From: Musa acuminata AAA Group
Lineage: Eukaryota > Streptophyta > Magnoliopsida > Zingiberales > Musaceae
Reading direction: 5' to 3'
DNA length: 64,000 bases
NCBI RefSeq assembly: GCF_036884655.1
Contig: NC_088354.1
Span: 16,587,501-16,651,500 of the forward strand
Shown here: positions 22,267 to 35,069 of the stretch, one piece after another
Layout: the number at the start of each line of letters is the position of its first letter
Position numbering within the stretch: the first letter of the stretch is position 1
Program-made: the position numbers and the translations under genes
The notes under the pieces: generated by a model
What the model saw: only the letters and a program-made list of their open reading frames with translations
Database searches by the model: none
What the model was told of the DNA's origin: nothing

Positions 22267-25200
22267 GATTCCATATGGATCCAACTATGAAACATGGATC
22301 GATGTTTAGAGGAGATGTAACGAGAGTTTAAACAATCCAAATGGGAAGTTTTGGTCAACCCCAACTTAGGTTGATCGCTATTGACCCAGAAAATCTAAGA
22401 AAATGTCGATTCCAACAAACTTTCACCTCCCATCATTAGAGGCATTCGATGGCATTATCGACTTGATGGGGCACATTATAACTTTTCATGCTCAAATATA
22501 GTTGTATGATACTTTGGATGCCCTGATGTGTCACACATTCTCAACCATATTAAGATGTCCAGCACAAGAATGATATGCTCGCCTGAAGTTGCTTTTTGTT
22601 GGTTTAAATTTGAACTTCACTTTCTTGGAAATGTGCTCCCGAGACCATTAACAACAATGCTTCTTGGACTCAGACAAAGGAAGGAAGTGATGCTTGTTGA
22701 CTTTGTGACATGCTTCACTAATGAATTTCGAGATACAAGTGATGCCCATCAATTGCTCATAAAAAAGACCTTATGATGGGGTTTAAGCCCTCTCATCTCT
22801 TTTACTCATTAGCGAAAAGTCACCAATAATGATACCAAAGGTACTTTTGAGGACTAATTAATATATTGCTACCAAGACAATGGTCTCTAGTAAGCGTGAG
22901 GAGTTAGGCAAGATGCCAAAGTTGAAGCAACTATAATCCACTATAACCCAGAGGTCACCATGGCAAAGGAGGAACGAATGACCCAAGTTATCTCACTCAA
23001 GGTATGAGCTAACCCCCGTAAATTTGTTTAGAACTGAAGTTTTTCTATAGATAAAAGAGAAAGGGCTCTTAAAAGACTCTCACCCAATGAAGACTCCATT
23101 AGCAAAAAGATATGGTTTCAAATACTGCGAGTTCCATCGAGATTATGACCATTCCATGGAGGATTGTTGTAACTTGAAAAATCATATATTGACAAATTTA
23201 TATGCTAGGGACACTATGATCGGCTCATCCAAACACGTTGGAAACCCACACCCCGGCTTTAGGAGTCATGAAGAGATAGATTTACATCATCATTGGTGGA
23301 CCTGCCTTAGGGCGAGATAGCTCCTCAAGTTGTAAAGCTTATGTCTATGCCACCATTGAAAAGATCCTAAGGATAAAGGGTGACCTTGAGATAAACTTCA
23401 AGAAGGAAGAGATAGAGAACCTTGACCTGAACCTTGATGATGCCTCAATAGTTTCAATAAAGATAATCAATGCTTTGGTGAATAGATCATGATCAACACA
23501 TGTAGCTCTACCGTTATCCTCTACTTTGATGCTTTCCAAAAACTCGGGTTCTCGACTAATAACTATAACCCTATGTTTTCTTCATTTATGGGATTCATGA
23601 GCAATTTTATCTCCCCTCTTGGGACCATGAAACTGCATGTCTTATTCGGAGATGAGTATTACTCCAAAATAATGCTAGCTAGATTCCTGGTGGTGGATAT
23701 CTATTTAGCATACAATGCAATCATAGGTCATTCCATGCAGAACAGACTAAGGGCAATGGTGTCGACCTACCACATGGTGTTGAAGTTCTAGTGAACAGGG
23801 TCATGATTGACATAGGTAGCTCTATCGATATCCTTTACTTTGATGCTTTCTAAACCTCAAGCTCTCGACTAACAACTATACCCCTCTAACTTCTTTACTA
23901 ACAAAATTTATGAGTGATTCTCTCTCCCACCATAGGACCGTGAATCTGCATGTCATATTCGAAGATGAGCATTATTCCAAAACAATGTTGGCTATATTTA
24001 TGGTGGTAGATATCCCCTTAATATACAACGCAATCATAGACCGAACCACATTAAATAGCCTAAGGGTGGTGGTGTCAATCTTTAACACAGTAATGAATTT
24101 TTTAATGGGAATTGGAATTGGGGAGCTAAGAAGTAACCCAAGGGAGTCGTGCTAGTTCTACCTGACGGTGATCTCTCTATCGAAGAAGGCTCAGTCTAAA
24201 ATGCCACCTATAGACACCAAAGGCTTCGCCCAAGTCCACCTCACATCCTAAACTGATGGAGCCGCTGATTGAGGCTGCCCTAAACAAGGCTAGAATTGAT
24301 CGAGTTGTCAAGGTTGAAATGACACTTCCTAAAGAGAGACAAGTGCAACTCATCAACTTTCTTTAGGAGAACACCGAGGTATTTACGTGATCACTGAGAG
24401 GCATGTTAGGAATCGACCCCAACGTAGTTCAACATCACTTGAACATTATTTCGAAGGCAAGTTAGTGAAGCAAAGGCCTTAGAAGTTTGCTCCCAACCAC
24501 TAGTAGGTAATTTCTGATGAGGTAGATAAGTTATCAGGAGTTCGATTTATTCTTGAGATGCAGAACCCCCAATGGTTTGCCAATGTTATACTCATTCAAA
24601 CGTCCAATGAAAATTGGAGGTTGTGTGTTGATTATACCAATTTCAATGAAGCATATCCAAATGATAGCTATCCACTTCCTTAGATTGATTAGGTTGTTAA
24701 TTCTACCTCTAGTCATAAGCTCCCCATTTTTATGGAAGCATTCTCAATTTATAATCAAATCAGAATGGCATGAGAGGATCCTTAACACACTTTCTTTTTC
24801 ACCGAATGAGACATATTTTGCTTCCGAGTCATGCTATTTAGGTTAAAAAATGTGGAGGTGATGTACCAAAGAATGGTGAACAAGATATTAAAACACAAGA
24901 TCGAAAGAAACATTGAAGTGTATGTAGTTGACATGATAGTAAAAAGTTGGACAATCGAATTGCATTTGACAGACTTAACGGAAACATTTGAAGTCCCAAA
25001 GAACTTCAACATGTGCCACAATCTAACTAAATGTGCTTCCGGAGTCAACTTGGGAAAGTTCCTCAGATTTATTATGCACCAAAGGGGAATAAATATAAAC
25101 CCCAAGAATGTGAAAGCCATATTAGAGATGTGCCACCACCTCGGTCAGTAAGGGAAGTCCAATAGTTAATAGGGTGAATAACAGTGCTTAGCCAATTCTT

Positions 25201-25700
25201 ATCCCAATCGGGTGATAGGTATTTGCCTTTTTTTCAGGCATTAAAGAATCTAAAGGACTTCCTAGGGATATAAGAGTATCATGAGGCTTTTGAAAGGCTA
25301 AAAGTCCACCTTGCCTAATTGCCACATCTCACTTCCTCAACCTCGGATGAAACTCTAAGCCTTTACCTCATTGCCACCTAGTTGGTAAGGAAGCTTCATT
25401 CCTATTTTCAAGTGCATGTTGTGTAAGCGAATACCAACCAATCACTCAGATAGGTCCTCTTTCCGTTTGATGTCTCGGGTTGACTATTGAAGTGGTCAGT
25501 AGAGTTGGATGAGTTTGAAATCCGATATGTTTCGAGGACAGCAATAAAGGCACAGGGGTTATTGGACTTTATTTTGGAACTATCTCACCCTTTGCTTGCG
25601 ATCAACACCTATATCCCACCAGCATGGACATTATTCATGGATGGCTATGCAACCTCGGATGGGGGTCGTGCCGAACCTGTTCTAAAAGGCTCGAACAAGC
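22267..25700 (+). pseudogene. Gypsy gag-PR-PR-RT-RH fragment, unit 2
   Basis: Same domain order and same truncation point as unit 1. Distinctive features are 'LLGLRQRKE' in gag, a one-base deletion in the first protease ('aatagatc' near 23486) and loss of the RT catalytic Asp ('YVVDM', GTT at 24927-24929). From about 24830 rightward it is nearly identical to unit 3, whereas left of that point the two differ every 15-25 bases. Confidence 0.85.
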
Positions 25701-27864
25701 GAGCGTACAATTAAGCTCTCTGATTTGGGTTCAAATCTCTAATAAGGGTTGATCTAACTTTCAAAATAAAACTATGGAGATTATATTTTAATAAAAAATT
25801 TATTGGTTCCGAAAACATAAAGGGTAAATCAAACAACCAATCACAAAGAATAAGAGAGCAACTTAAGTGAATTCCTTGGGAGAGATAGAGGTTCATCGAA
25901 ATGAAGATAAAAAATAAATTATAATAAAATTTCAATAGATAAAGACCACAGAGAGGATGAAAAATATGTAACACAAATAATCATAAAGAGAAGAATCATT
26001 GTAACAAAAGAAAAGCTTAACGTTACAAATGCAAGAAGTTTGGTGATAGGGTAAAATACTATTATCACTTTTTAGAGAAAAGGGGCATCTGAACTTGTTT
26101 TATGCATGCTAAATTGTTCAAGAATAAAAGAATGGACTATGGCACATGGTTAGTGTTAGTAGGAACCATACGATTAGTTTGATGTAAACTCATTATTATC
26201 GATTTAAAAGTTTTCAACACCCACAATCTCCATGCCTCCAATCGGAGCTCACATAGTTGAGATAACTACCATAAGAAACTACAAACAAGAAAAAATAGAG
26301 GATTTCGAGTGAAGACCAAACCTTTAAGGTGCTCGGGAAAGGATTGATCATGGTCAAGAAGCATGCACGCTAGAGACTAAATGGGTTTCAATCTCTATTT
26401 CCCTCTCCATCGAGGTATTTATAAGGGTCAATTTAATTGAACATTGGGTAAATTAGCTAGCTTAGTGAGACTCTGGTTCCCATTGGTGACTATGTATTTA
26501 CAAAATACTGTCTCAGTTCATCATATTTAATTAGATCTTGGATGTGATTAGATTCCAAAGGAGGAACCAAATATGGACAATAGTAAAAGGATTTCATTCT
26601 TAAACAAAAATCTAATATTGGATTAACTTCGAAGCCTCCTATGAGATTGTCTAGTTTCCATTAATGAAATCTTCCTTATTTGAATGACATCTTCAATGCC
26701 TTAATTTTCTATCAAAGATTTACAAAATCAATTGGCCAAAAATCTATTATTTTTGGCTAATTGAGAGTTGACATATGAAATTAAATTAGCACCTATTGGA
26801 CATCTCATGTCAATGGATCGGAGTTGATGAAGAAATTTACATTAGTAGATCATCTAAAGGAAATATTCCCTTATTAACTAACCAATGGTTATAAGAACAA
26901 CAATATATAAAACAATTTTCTAAGATATGTTTTCATTCCAAACTTATTAAACAGATACTTACAGGTTTTAAATACCTATAGATTCAGACTACCATGATCG
27001 ATGGAGGAGTTTTGTTAGATAAACTTGACAGTCTTTTGCATGAAGTGGGATATGATATACATGCGTCTACGATTCTTGACCAAAGTAGGGCAAAGGACAT
27101 GAGATACAAACGCTATTTCCCTTCCGAAAAAAATTTGCCTCGTCTAAGATATGAATACACAATGTTAGTTTCACTAAATTAAATCGGTGATCAAATTTGA
27201 TGTGATCGTATTATCACCAAAAAGAAGGCTCTCGAGACATTATCACAAGAAAGCCGAACACACAAAGTCCAAATCCCTTTTCCTAGTTTCATTATAAAAG
27301 TCCAAACCCCTCTTCAAAGGCTTTCGCCTTTGAAGGAGCATATGGATCAATCCCAAATGGACACTATTAATGATGAATCCCAAGCAACTATGGGTTCTCT
27401 TTCCCCAACTGAGTCCAGATGGGTTACTACCTAACCTGCTCATCTCAGAAGCTTCATGTAAGATCTTCAAATTCACACATCCTCAAGTACTTCAGACGGT
27501 GTTGATGATTCAAAGCTTGCTCGCTCAGTGTATCATTAGAATTAAAATGCACTAAAACGAAGCTGGAATCGGAACGACAAGTGCAATAACATTTCTTGAC
27601 TACTCTAATTTTAGTTCCAATTACGATGTCCTTTAAATATTCTGCTTTGATTTGGACGTGTTTAATGATCTTCCCATCGTAAAACAATGCTCTCAATGCT
27701 GTCATCCAGCGATTGACGCACTTGCTCTGACCACTCACCACAGCAAAAGGTGCGTTAGTGCACTATCAAAGAAGCGGAAATTAAAAGCGTATATTTCAGC
27801 CATATCTACCAACAATAACTCCAAAATTGAGTGTCTGGTAATGAAAGCAGGTGAAGGTAGAGGT
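25701..27864. other. Unit 2 spacer downstream of the TPD1-like gene
   Basis: A near-identical copy of 15746-17909. The hairpin is at 27312-27335. No gene is supported. Confidence 0.6.
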
Positions 27865-28620
27865 TTAGGCTGAGGGGACGCAGGTGGCGCTGGAAACAGC
27901 CATGGGGTAAGAGAAGGAGTTGGCGTACTGGAAAGAGATGGTTTCGCCCGGGCGGAGGGGGCGGCCGTCGTTGAGGAGGCAGTCGTTGATGCTGAGGCGG
28001 CGGAAGATGCTGGGGTTGATTTGGCGAGCGCTGCTAAACTTGCCGCAGCTTAGGTGGATTTGGCCCATGGCACACCCGTCTTTCAACGGGCAAAGATTCT
28101 GCACATTCACCGTGTACGTTGGGATCCCACTGGGCAGCGGCGGCGTCGCGTCTTGGTGCAACACGATGTCATCCATGCTGCACTGGTTTCCTATCCGATT
28201 TGTCGATTTGGAGGAAGAGGAGGAGGACGAAGACGTCACCGTTGCACGCAAACCACTAACACACATCAAGGTTGTACCTGATACAAGAAAATATGTATCA
28301 TAATCTAAATAAGTATATAGGGATTTGAGTACGTGTGATTCTAATGTTTCAAGTAAGTTGCACATATTTTCATCAAACCAAATATGACAAATATTTGGTT
28401 GAAAAAAAAAAAATATCTAGCATATTAGATAAAGCTTAAGTTTGAATAAGATTGTATGGTCGATTATTAGTATAACTCTTTAGAATATATTATTATGGAA
28501 TCAGAGATGAGAGAAGCAAAAAGTAAGTACAAAGAGAAATAGTTTGGTTTCACGCGTACCGAAGGTAAGCAGAAGGATTAGCGCTATAACAGTTCTCATC
28601 CTCAGCTGCTCCGGCGACAT
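27865..28620 (-). CDS. TPD1/MAC1-like secreted cysteine-rich protein, copy 2
   Basis: Exon 1 is 28620-28560, intron 28559-28278, exon 2 28277-27865. I see no coding difference from copy 1, and splice sites and phase are intact. The 5' GAA tract has seven repeats rather than six. The gene lies in the first long unit: the gypsy LTR upstream on minus is followed by the 4.5 kb LTR element from 30040, so this copy has different distal upstream DNA from copies 1 and 3. Confidence 0.9.
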
Positions 28621-29253
28621 GCACCCTAACCCTTAGCTTCTTCTTCTTCTTCTTCTTCCTCTTGATCCTTCGTTCGTATAAATGTGTAGTATGTGAAGGA
28701 AGTATTTAAATGTGAGTAATAACATAGAAAAACAAGCATAATGGGCAATATCTACTTGATTTGAACTGCACGTAATGTTTCAACGGAGGAAATAGAAAAT
28801 CATCACACCCTTTCCTTAGAGATGTAATTATAATAGGTAAATAAATAAATTATCAATTTAAAAAAGGAAAATATCTTAATTAAATTTTTGGGTGAGTAAT
28901 TCGATCAACATTTCTATAATTTAGTCCAACCGATCGCAAATAAAATAAAGCAAGAGTGAAGAGGAAAAACTTGTCCATCACATCTCTGATTGGGTAAATT
29001 ATCGCCTCTGATGCCTCTTGACTTAATCTACCATAGAGGCCACAAATAACAATAATTACCCCCTTCCAACTATAGTTGAACTAGGAATGGATAGCTGGCC
29101 TCCTTTTTTTGTTCGATTCTTTGGCCTTAAGAATGAGTGATTGCCGTGCCCAATTGGAGAGCAAACAGCTAATTGAACGCAGTCTACGGTCGATCTGTGA
29201 CCCTAGATACTGAAGGTGTTCTTACCTTTTGCAAAAAAAACTCATCCATGAGT
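28621..29253 (-). promoter_or_regulatory. Upstream region of TPD1-like copy 2
   Basis: Matches the copy 1 upstream region except for (GAA)7 and a few substitutions, for example 'tttcaacgg' for 'tttgaaagg' near 28778. The possible TATA-like 'tttaaatac' is retained. Confidence 0.4.
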
Positions 29254-29943
29254 TGTCATGAAATATTCACAAGGCTACTTCTTATTGCCGGTGAGTCGAT
29301 CACAAGTTTGGAGAAAGGCAAAAGAGAGAATGGAAGGGGGAGATAAGGGATGCTAAAGAAGTGCGCAGCCACCTAATTCTCCACAATGCCTTCCTCGTCA
29401 CCATGGACCTTGCCTCCCGCGTCTTTCCTGAGAGTGCTCTCATTGTCATTAGTGAAAAAGAGTATACCATCAACTAATCGTCATCCAACATGCAACCACC
29501 ATATAGTGTCCACGATCAAAGGAGAAGACAATGTCACCCTCTGTCCACATAGGCAATGGTCCAAAATAGGTAATTATGGTTTACGCACCCTCCCTTGTGG
29601 CCCACGTGGACAAAAGGCTATTAGAGGTGGTTAAAGACTACCTCCTTATAGAATATTTCATAAAAACATATTATCCCTTTACGATTAGGTATAAAAGCTC
29701 GTTTCCACTAAATTGAAAATGGGGCTTACCTTTTCTGGCTACTCATGTCTATACTCATACCATTTGGATTATGAACTTGGGCTTCAAAGGGACCGGATCA
29801 AGACCTCTTTAGATCTCGGTCTTCATGTAGGTGGCACTGCGGGATCTTGGTGTTTCCACCTTAAGGCACTTTGGGCAAACCTATGCATATGGGTCCAGAC
29901 CATGCCGGGTTGATTGGAATATCAATTACATCTTCTCTCATCA
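29254..29943 (+). repeat. Gypsy 5' LTR, unit 3
   Basis: A copy of 19296-19985 with isolated substitutions such as 'gcatatggg' for 'gcatacggg'. It ends 'ctctcatca'. The start is uncertain. Confidence 0.55.
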
Positions 29944-30039
29944 TTTTGGCACTAGAATAAGGGACCGATATTACAAGAACTCTTGCCCATCAACTCTCTC
30001 AATGAACTTTTAAGAAAAGAGGCTTTGCCCTTGACCTTT

Positions 30040-30486
30040 TGGCATGGATAAACTTCGAAACAGGATGTTTGATGTAATGCTTATATATGTCTGTGTCTTT
30101 TGATATGTTCTTACTTTGCACAACATATAGAGGGACGGTCGAAGGCTTAATAGTCCCATTTTAGTTGGGTTTGGTGGCAGCTTTAGGCTTGTAAATAAAG
30201 GTTGTGTCATGTGGACATTTGTGAGAGATTTTCGATCTATAGTGGACCATTTTGACCCTTTGTTGTGTAATTGTTCAGAGCTTGTAAAGTTTGTTTGTAA
30301 TTTGCATTGTCTATGAAGTGTTTCCTGAAATGTTTACATGTGGATCCTGAGTGAGACATTTTCTCTAACCCGTTTTCTCTTTTGTGGGTCCTAAGGGACC
30401 ATGGGAGGCTTCGGGGAGGCTGACCTTTGCGGACGGACACGTAAGGGTGCCGCATGACTTTGGCAAAACCAACTAAGTCCGTGACA
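30040..30486 (+). repeat. 5' LTR of LARD-like element, copy 1
   Basis: A 447 bp LTR, 'tggcatggataaac'...'aagtccgtgaca'. By eye it differs from its 3' partner at about 35 positions (near 8%), many of them C/T or G/A, so the insertion is not recent. Confidence 0.85.
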
Positions 30487-33400
30487 AATGGTATCAGAGC
30501 GGGACAAGCACTCGTAGAAACACTTAGTATGCAAATGTGGGGGACCTAGCGGGGCTGCATTGAGGACAGTCAGCACACGCACGACCATTTAGGGGAAAAA
30601 GGGGCATGGAGATGTAGGGAAAAGGAGTTGCTCGGAGGAGCGGGCATCTGAGATTCACATTCAGAGCAATGGCCAACCCTTCGCGTAAGAGGCATCACGA
30701 GAACAGGCAGGCTTTGAAGAATGCGAAGCACACAAAGGTTGGGATGGCTGAGTTTGAGCTACGGCTCAACGTTGACAACTATACTTGATGGTGCTTAAGG
30801 CAAGCGAGGCGCTAGGTAAAGGATGAGACCATGCAAGATGGAATGAGTTGCTCGGCGACCAAAAGAGTTGTGCAAAGCTCAGAGAGGTGAGAGGTATTGC
30901 TAACTCGAAGAATTTGGTACTCATACATAGGCTTGTATGTAGACGATGGAATGTTCGCGGCCATCCCATGATGACCGAAACTCGGTGCTATGGAGCATTG
31001 AAACTTTCTCTTCGGCATGTGAAGGATACGTTGGTAGGAGGCTGAAGTGTGCAGTGAGTTTAGCATGTTGCTAGGCCTTGAGCGGTGTAGTGGGGGCTGT
31101 ATTGACGTGGAGTCGCAATCTAACAAGTGTGTTTACAGGAGATAGAACAATGCATAATTTGTTCAGTAAATCGGAGTAGTCCAAGGGGATGGTGTTCTCT
31201 GAAATGAAGAGAGATGTTGCTCCAATAGGATAGATATCCAGGAGGGATAAGTCCCGGATCTCCAGAGGGAGAATCATGTGTAACAGACAGCACATGTTGA
31301 GGAGAAGTACCTCAACAAACAACTCCACGAAGCTCAATGGACCGAGCAAGCGGCGAGGAGTCGTCGCAAGATCTCGCTTGAGAGAATGCAATGGTGGATG
31401 CATTGCGAGATCAAGTGGGGGAACGACCCAAAGCAACACAAATGAAGGCACACTTAGAGTCGATATGGAGATTGGACTCAAGGGAGGGTTGACCCGTGGA
31501 ATGGTGGGTGTGAAGGTCACCATCAATTCAATGCAAAAACGAGGAGCAGAGCAACTTGGGTGTAACTTGGCGAAGTACCCAAGCCGCATCAAGGAAGCTA
31601 GCATAGAAGATGGAACATGGAGTAGAGGCATAGTGCTTTCTTTGGACAGAGGTCAAGGACATGAACTCTTACAGAGGCAAGAGCAGGATCATGTTTTTCC
31701 ATGGGTCCTTCATTCTGACGGAGCAGACTCATCTTGCATGGTGCCAAATAAGAAAGTAGCTTCTGGGCTTATGCACCTTATCTCGGAGAAGCATTTGATG
31801 GAGGAACTAAGGCGACTCAACTTGCGGAGGCGAAGTTGGGTTCAGAAGGCCTTGGCACAGGGCAAGAGGACGCGGAGGCGGGTACTCTTGAAGAATATGC
31901 CACAGTGTTGCCATTCAAGTTGCCATGAAGGAAGTGGTGCATAACGAAGATTGTGCTGGTAGGGGCAGAGGCCCAGGATCCAAACAATGGTGCACTAATT
32001 GCAGTGAAGTCGGGGGACTTTGGGAGCTACTAGGCGATGGACTCTAGATGGTGCTTCATCTAGGTGTGACCTAAGAGTGAGCGGATGAAGGTCGATTGCC
32101 AAAAAAGCGAACAAAATCGAAGGTGGAAGAGACCTAACAATATATTGGCAGAGGCCACATATGGAGGGATCACAATTCGAGTTCATCCCACAAGGATCAA
32201 AATGCAATGGAGATGTCACTAGGAGGCGACATGGTGCAGAGGATCGTGGTGGAACAATTCCTGGCAATGCGATACACATGAATGTGTCCCGTAAGGGAGT
32301 AGATCATACGGAGGTATGATCGGGAGCTATTGGAAGCTCCACTTCGGTGAACAACACAACGGTAAGAAGGGTTACGGATTCGAGTGAAGGCTATAGTACT
32401 GCAGAAGAAGATCTTCCGTGCGTGCATTGAATTTTGCATCGGATGAAAGCCTTAGTCATTAGCATATGGGGGCTATGTTCCACCAAGGAAAAAGTTCGAA
32501 TGCAAGTAACAGTGAGTCCTAGGGGAGGGACTTGATCATGCAGAGGTATGATCAAAGCAGCTGGAGAGTTGGACTGCTCTAGAGCCCATATTTGCTTAAG
32601 GGAGCCTGGCAAGTCAGAGGATAAGGTTGAGTAAACGAACGTTGCTACCACGGAAGCTAAGGAGAACAGAATTGGTGCAAATCCTACAACGTGATGGCAG
32701 AGGCCATGCATGGGAGTTGCAATCTGTCTTTCCATCGACCAAAGGGAGCTGCTTGGAGAACACAGAGGCATTGAAGCAGGGGGTCGAAAGGGGCGAGGAA
32801 GCGACAACGAGTCCAAAGGGACTTGGCTACCCAAAATCAAGCATCAGTTAGAATGGAGATGGACTCGGAGGAGTGCCACAGAGACATATCTACTAATCGT
32901 GAAGAAAAGGGATACAGATGCGAGGCGATGGATAGTAGGGCTATGGACATGGCATCGCCATGGTACCGTAGAGGTGGGACTTCCGTGAAAGTCATTGATC
33001 CCTTGCTCTCATGGAGGGAGAGCGCTTGGTCGTGAAAGGGGCCGAGGAGGTGGAGTATGCAGAGGCAAACTCCAAGTACCAAGACAAGGCTGAAGGGCAG
33101 AGGCCAAGGAACTTCGTAAGATCGGTGTCAACGAGTTTCTCATCAAGATAGCTGAAAGTAAAGGACTTCGAGTCAGGCAAGAGTGCATGACCAAGGAACG
33201 AAGTAGGCAGTACATGGTGTTGTACCTTTGCTACTCAATGGAGTAGGCAGCAGGGTTAATAGAGAAGATGGTACAATCCCAGAGGCGACCAAATTTATTA
33301 GAGAATTACTCCAAGTTGGGGTGAAAACTTCCTACATTCCAGAAGTTCGATGGCATTGAGAAGGTGAATCACAGTAACTAACTCAACGCAAGGAGTGCAA

Positions 33401-34154
33401 ACACTTCAAGTGCTTCAGAAGTGTGAGCAAAGAGCAAGCGAAGGCCACTAATCGGCTCGATGCATGGAGTACAACCTCGAGGAGGTGGGCGAAGTCAAGT
33501 AACCTTTGCCTTCTCAACCCTTAAGAGAATGGGCGAAACCGAGTACCCTAATTCTCTTATCTATCCAGCAAAGGAGCTTTACACAGGTTCAAAGACCCTT
33601 CGAAGATATTAAAAGATAATAGTTGCCAAATCCTCACCATTGGTGATCAGTGCTATTGAGAGTAGAGTATCCACCTCATTTCCCAATAGAATACCAATCG
33701 AAAGCGGAAGTGATGCGAATCTACTTGGAAGTGACAAATAAGTGAAAGAAGAGTCGATGAGCAAATTTTATGGAGGATGGACCAAAAACTTTGAAAGTTT
33801 GCAAGGCGATGCTTGTTAAAGCTCCAACAAGTATCCACCTAGTTCAAGCAACATGAGGCATTTCAAAGACTAACATATAGTAATGATGGTCTTTTTCTTT
33901 CAAATGGAGGATCTACAAGAATCAACAAGGATCAACACAACTCAGCCAACCTCACACCAGAGTCAAAATCATTGGTGAGTTGAAGCAACATGGTGGATCA
34001 AAGGTTCGACTACTCAAAAACAGCAGTGGAGAGCAGTTGGGAGCCAAGAGGCGCATTGCAACCAGAGCATAAGATTGAAGACTCAGCAAAAGCGAGGAGT
34101 TGCAGTGTTCACAAAGGCTTCGACGAGGACGTCGAAGGAATACGTGGGGGAGAA

Positions 34155-34601
34155 TGTCACGGACAAACTTCGAAACAGGATGTTTGATGTAATGCTTATG
34201 TATGTCCATGTCTTTTGATATGTTCATGCTTTGCACAACATGTAGAGGGATGGCCGAAGGCTTAATAGTCCCATTTTAGTTGGGTTTGATGGCAGCTTTA
34301 GGCTTGTAAATAAAGGTTGTGTCATGTGGACACTTGTGAGAGATTTTCGATCTATAGTGGACCATTTTGACCCTTTGTTGTGCAACTGTTCAGAGCTTAT
34401 AAAGTCTGTTTGGTTTTTGCATTGTCTATGAAGTGTTTCCTAGAATGTTTGCTTGTGGATCCCGAGTGAGGTATTTTCTCTAACCCGTTTTCTCTTTTGT
34501 GGGTCCTAAGGGACCTTGGGAGGCTTCGGGGAGGTTGACCTTTGCGGATGGATACGCAAGGGTGCCGCACGACTTAGGCAAAACCAACTAAGTTCGTGAC
34601 A
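34155..34601 (+). repeat. 3' LTR of LARD-like element, copy 1
   Basis: A 447 bp LTR, 'tgtcacggacaaac'...'aagttcgtgaca', followed by 'ctatggcgc' of the gypsy leader. The terminal TG...CA is intact. Confidence 0.85.
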
Positions 34602-35069
34602 CTATGGCGCTTTCATTCAAGAGGGGCAACAGCTACTCTTTTTGTACATGGACATATCCACCTCGAAGCAAATGTTGATGCGGTACTGGCGTCTATTCAT
34701 TGGCCTAGGCCTTTCAGCCTTGGAGATGACCTCGAGCCACCTTCTTATCCCTATCAAGGTGTTCTTGAAAACCTCATCTAGCATATGTAGATGCTAACGA
34801 GCATGATACATGGCTCCACTTTTGTCCTAGTTATCCCAATAAATGATACTACTAGCTCAACCACAGTCACTGGCTCAATCGCTACCGGCGTCGACACCCA
34901 TCGAGTTTCCTACACCTAATGTGGTGTCGATATCCTAGGAGCACCTGAGAACCATCAAACCACCAGTTGAAGGGGCACTTTACTCCCCAACTATGAAATT
35001 TTGTGAAGCACACCACTACTCTACCATGCCTAAATTTGAGACCTAGTCAATGGATTTATTAGAGGATTC
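34602..35069 (+). pseudogene. Gypsy leader and gag N-terminus, unit 3 (right of the 4.5 kb insertion)
   Basis: Homologous to 20067-20544 but clearly more divergent than the sequence left of the insertion; many substitutions occur in the first 150 bases. The reading 'FVHGHIHLEANVDAVLASIH' is preserved to about 34781. It ends in GATTC. Confidence 0.65.

Larger units (their letters stand above)
30040..34601 (+). mobile_element. Non-autonomous LTR retrotransposon (LARD-like), copy 1
   Basis: A 4562 bp element has two 447 bp LTRs, an initiator tRNA-Met-type primer site ('tggtatcagagc', 30489-30500) and a polypurine tract ('gtgggggag') just before the 3' LTR. It sits in the gypsy leader at a site intact in the short units ('ttgacctatggcac'). 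The target duplication appears to be CTATG, decayed on the left. The 3.7 kb interior has no recognisable gag or pol, and its ORFs (for example 31276-31944, 222 codons) resemble no known domain, so it probably depended on proteins of another element. Imperfect internal repeats occur ('ggcagaggcca' about 32143 and 32697; 'ggtatgatc' about 32313 and 32545). Confidence 0.85.

Noticed and set aside
31276..31944. 222-codon ORF inside the 4.5 kb LTR element, repeated at 55742-56410
   Set aside because: No recognisable gag, pol or host domain. Its preservation in both copies is explained by the recent module duplication, and a long minus-strand ORF overlaps it.
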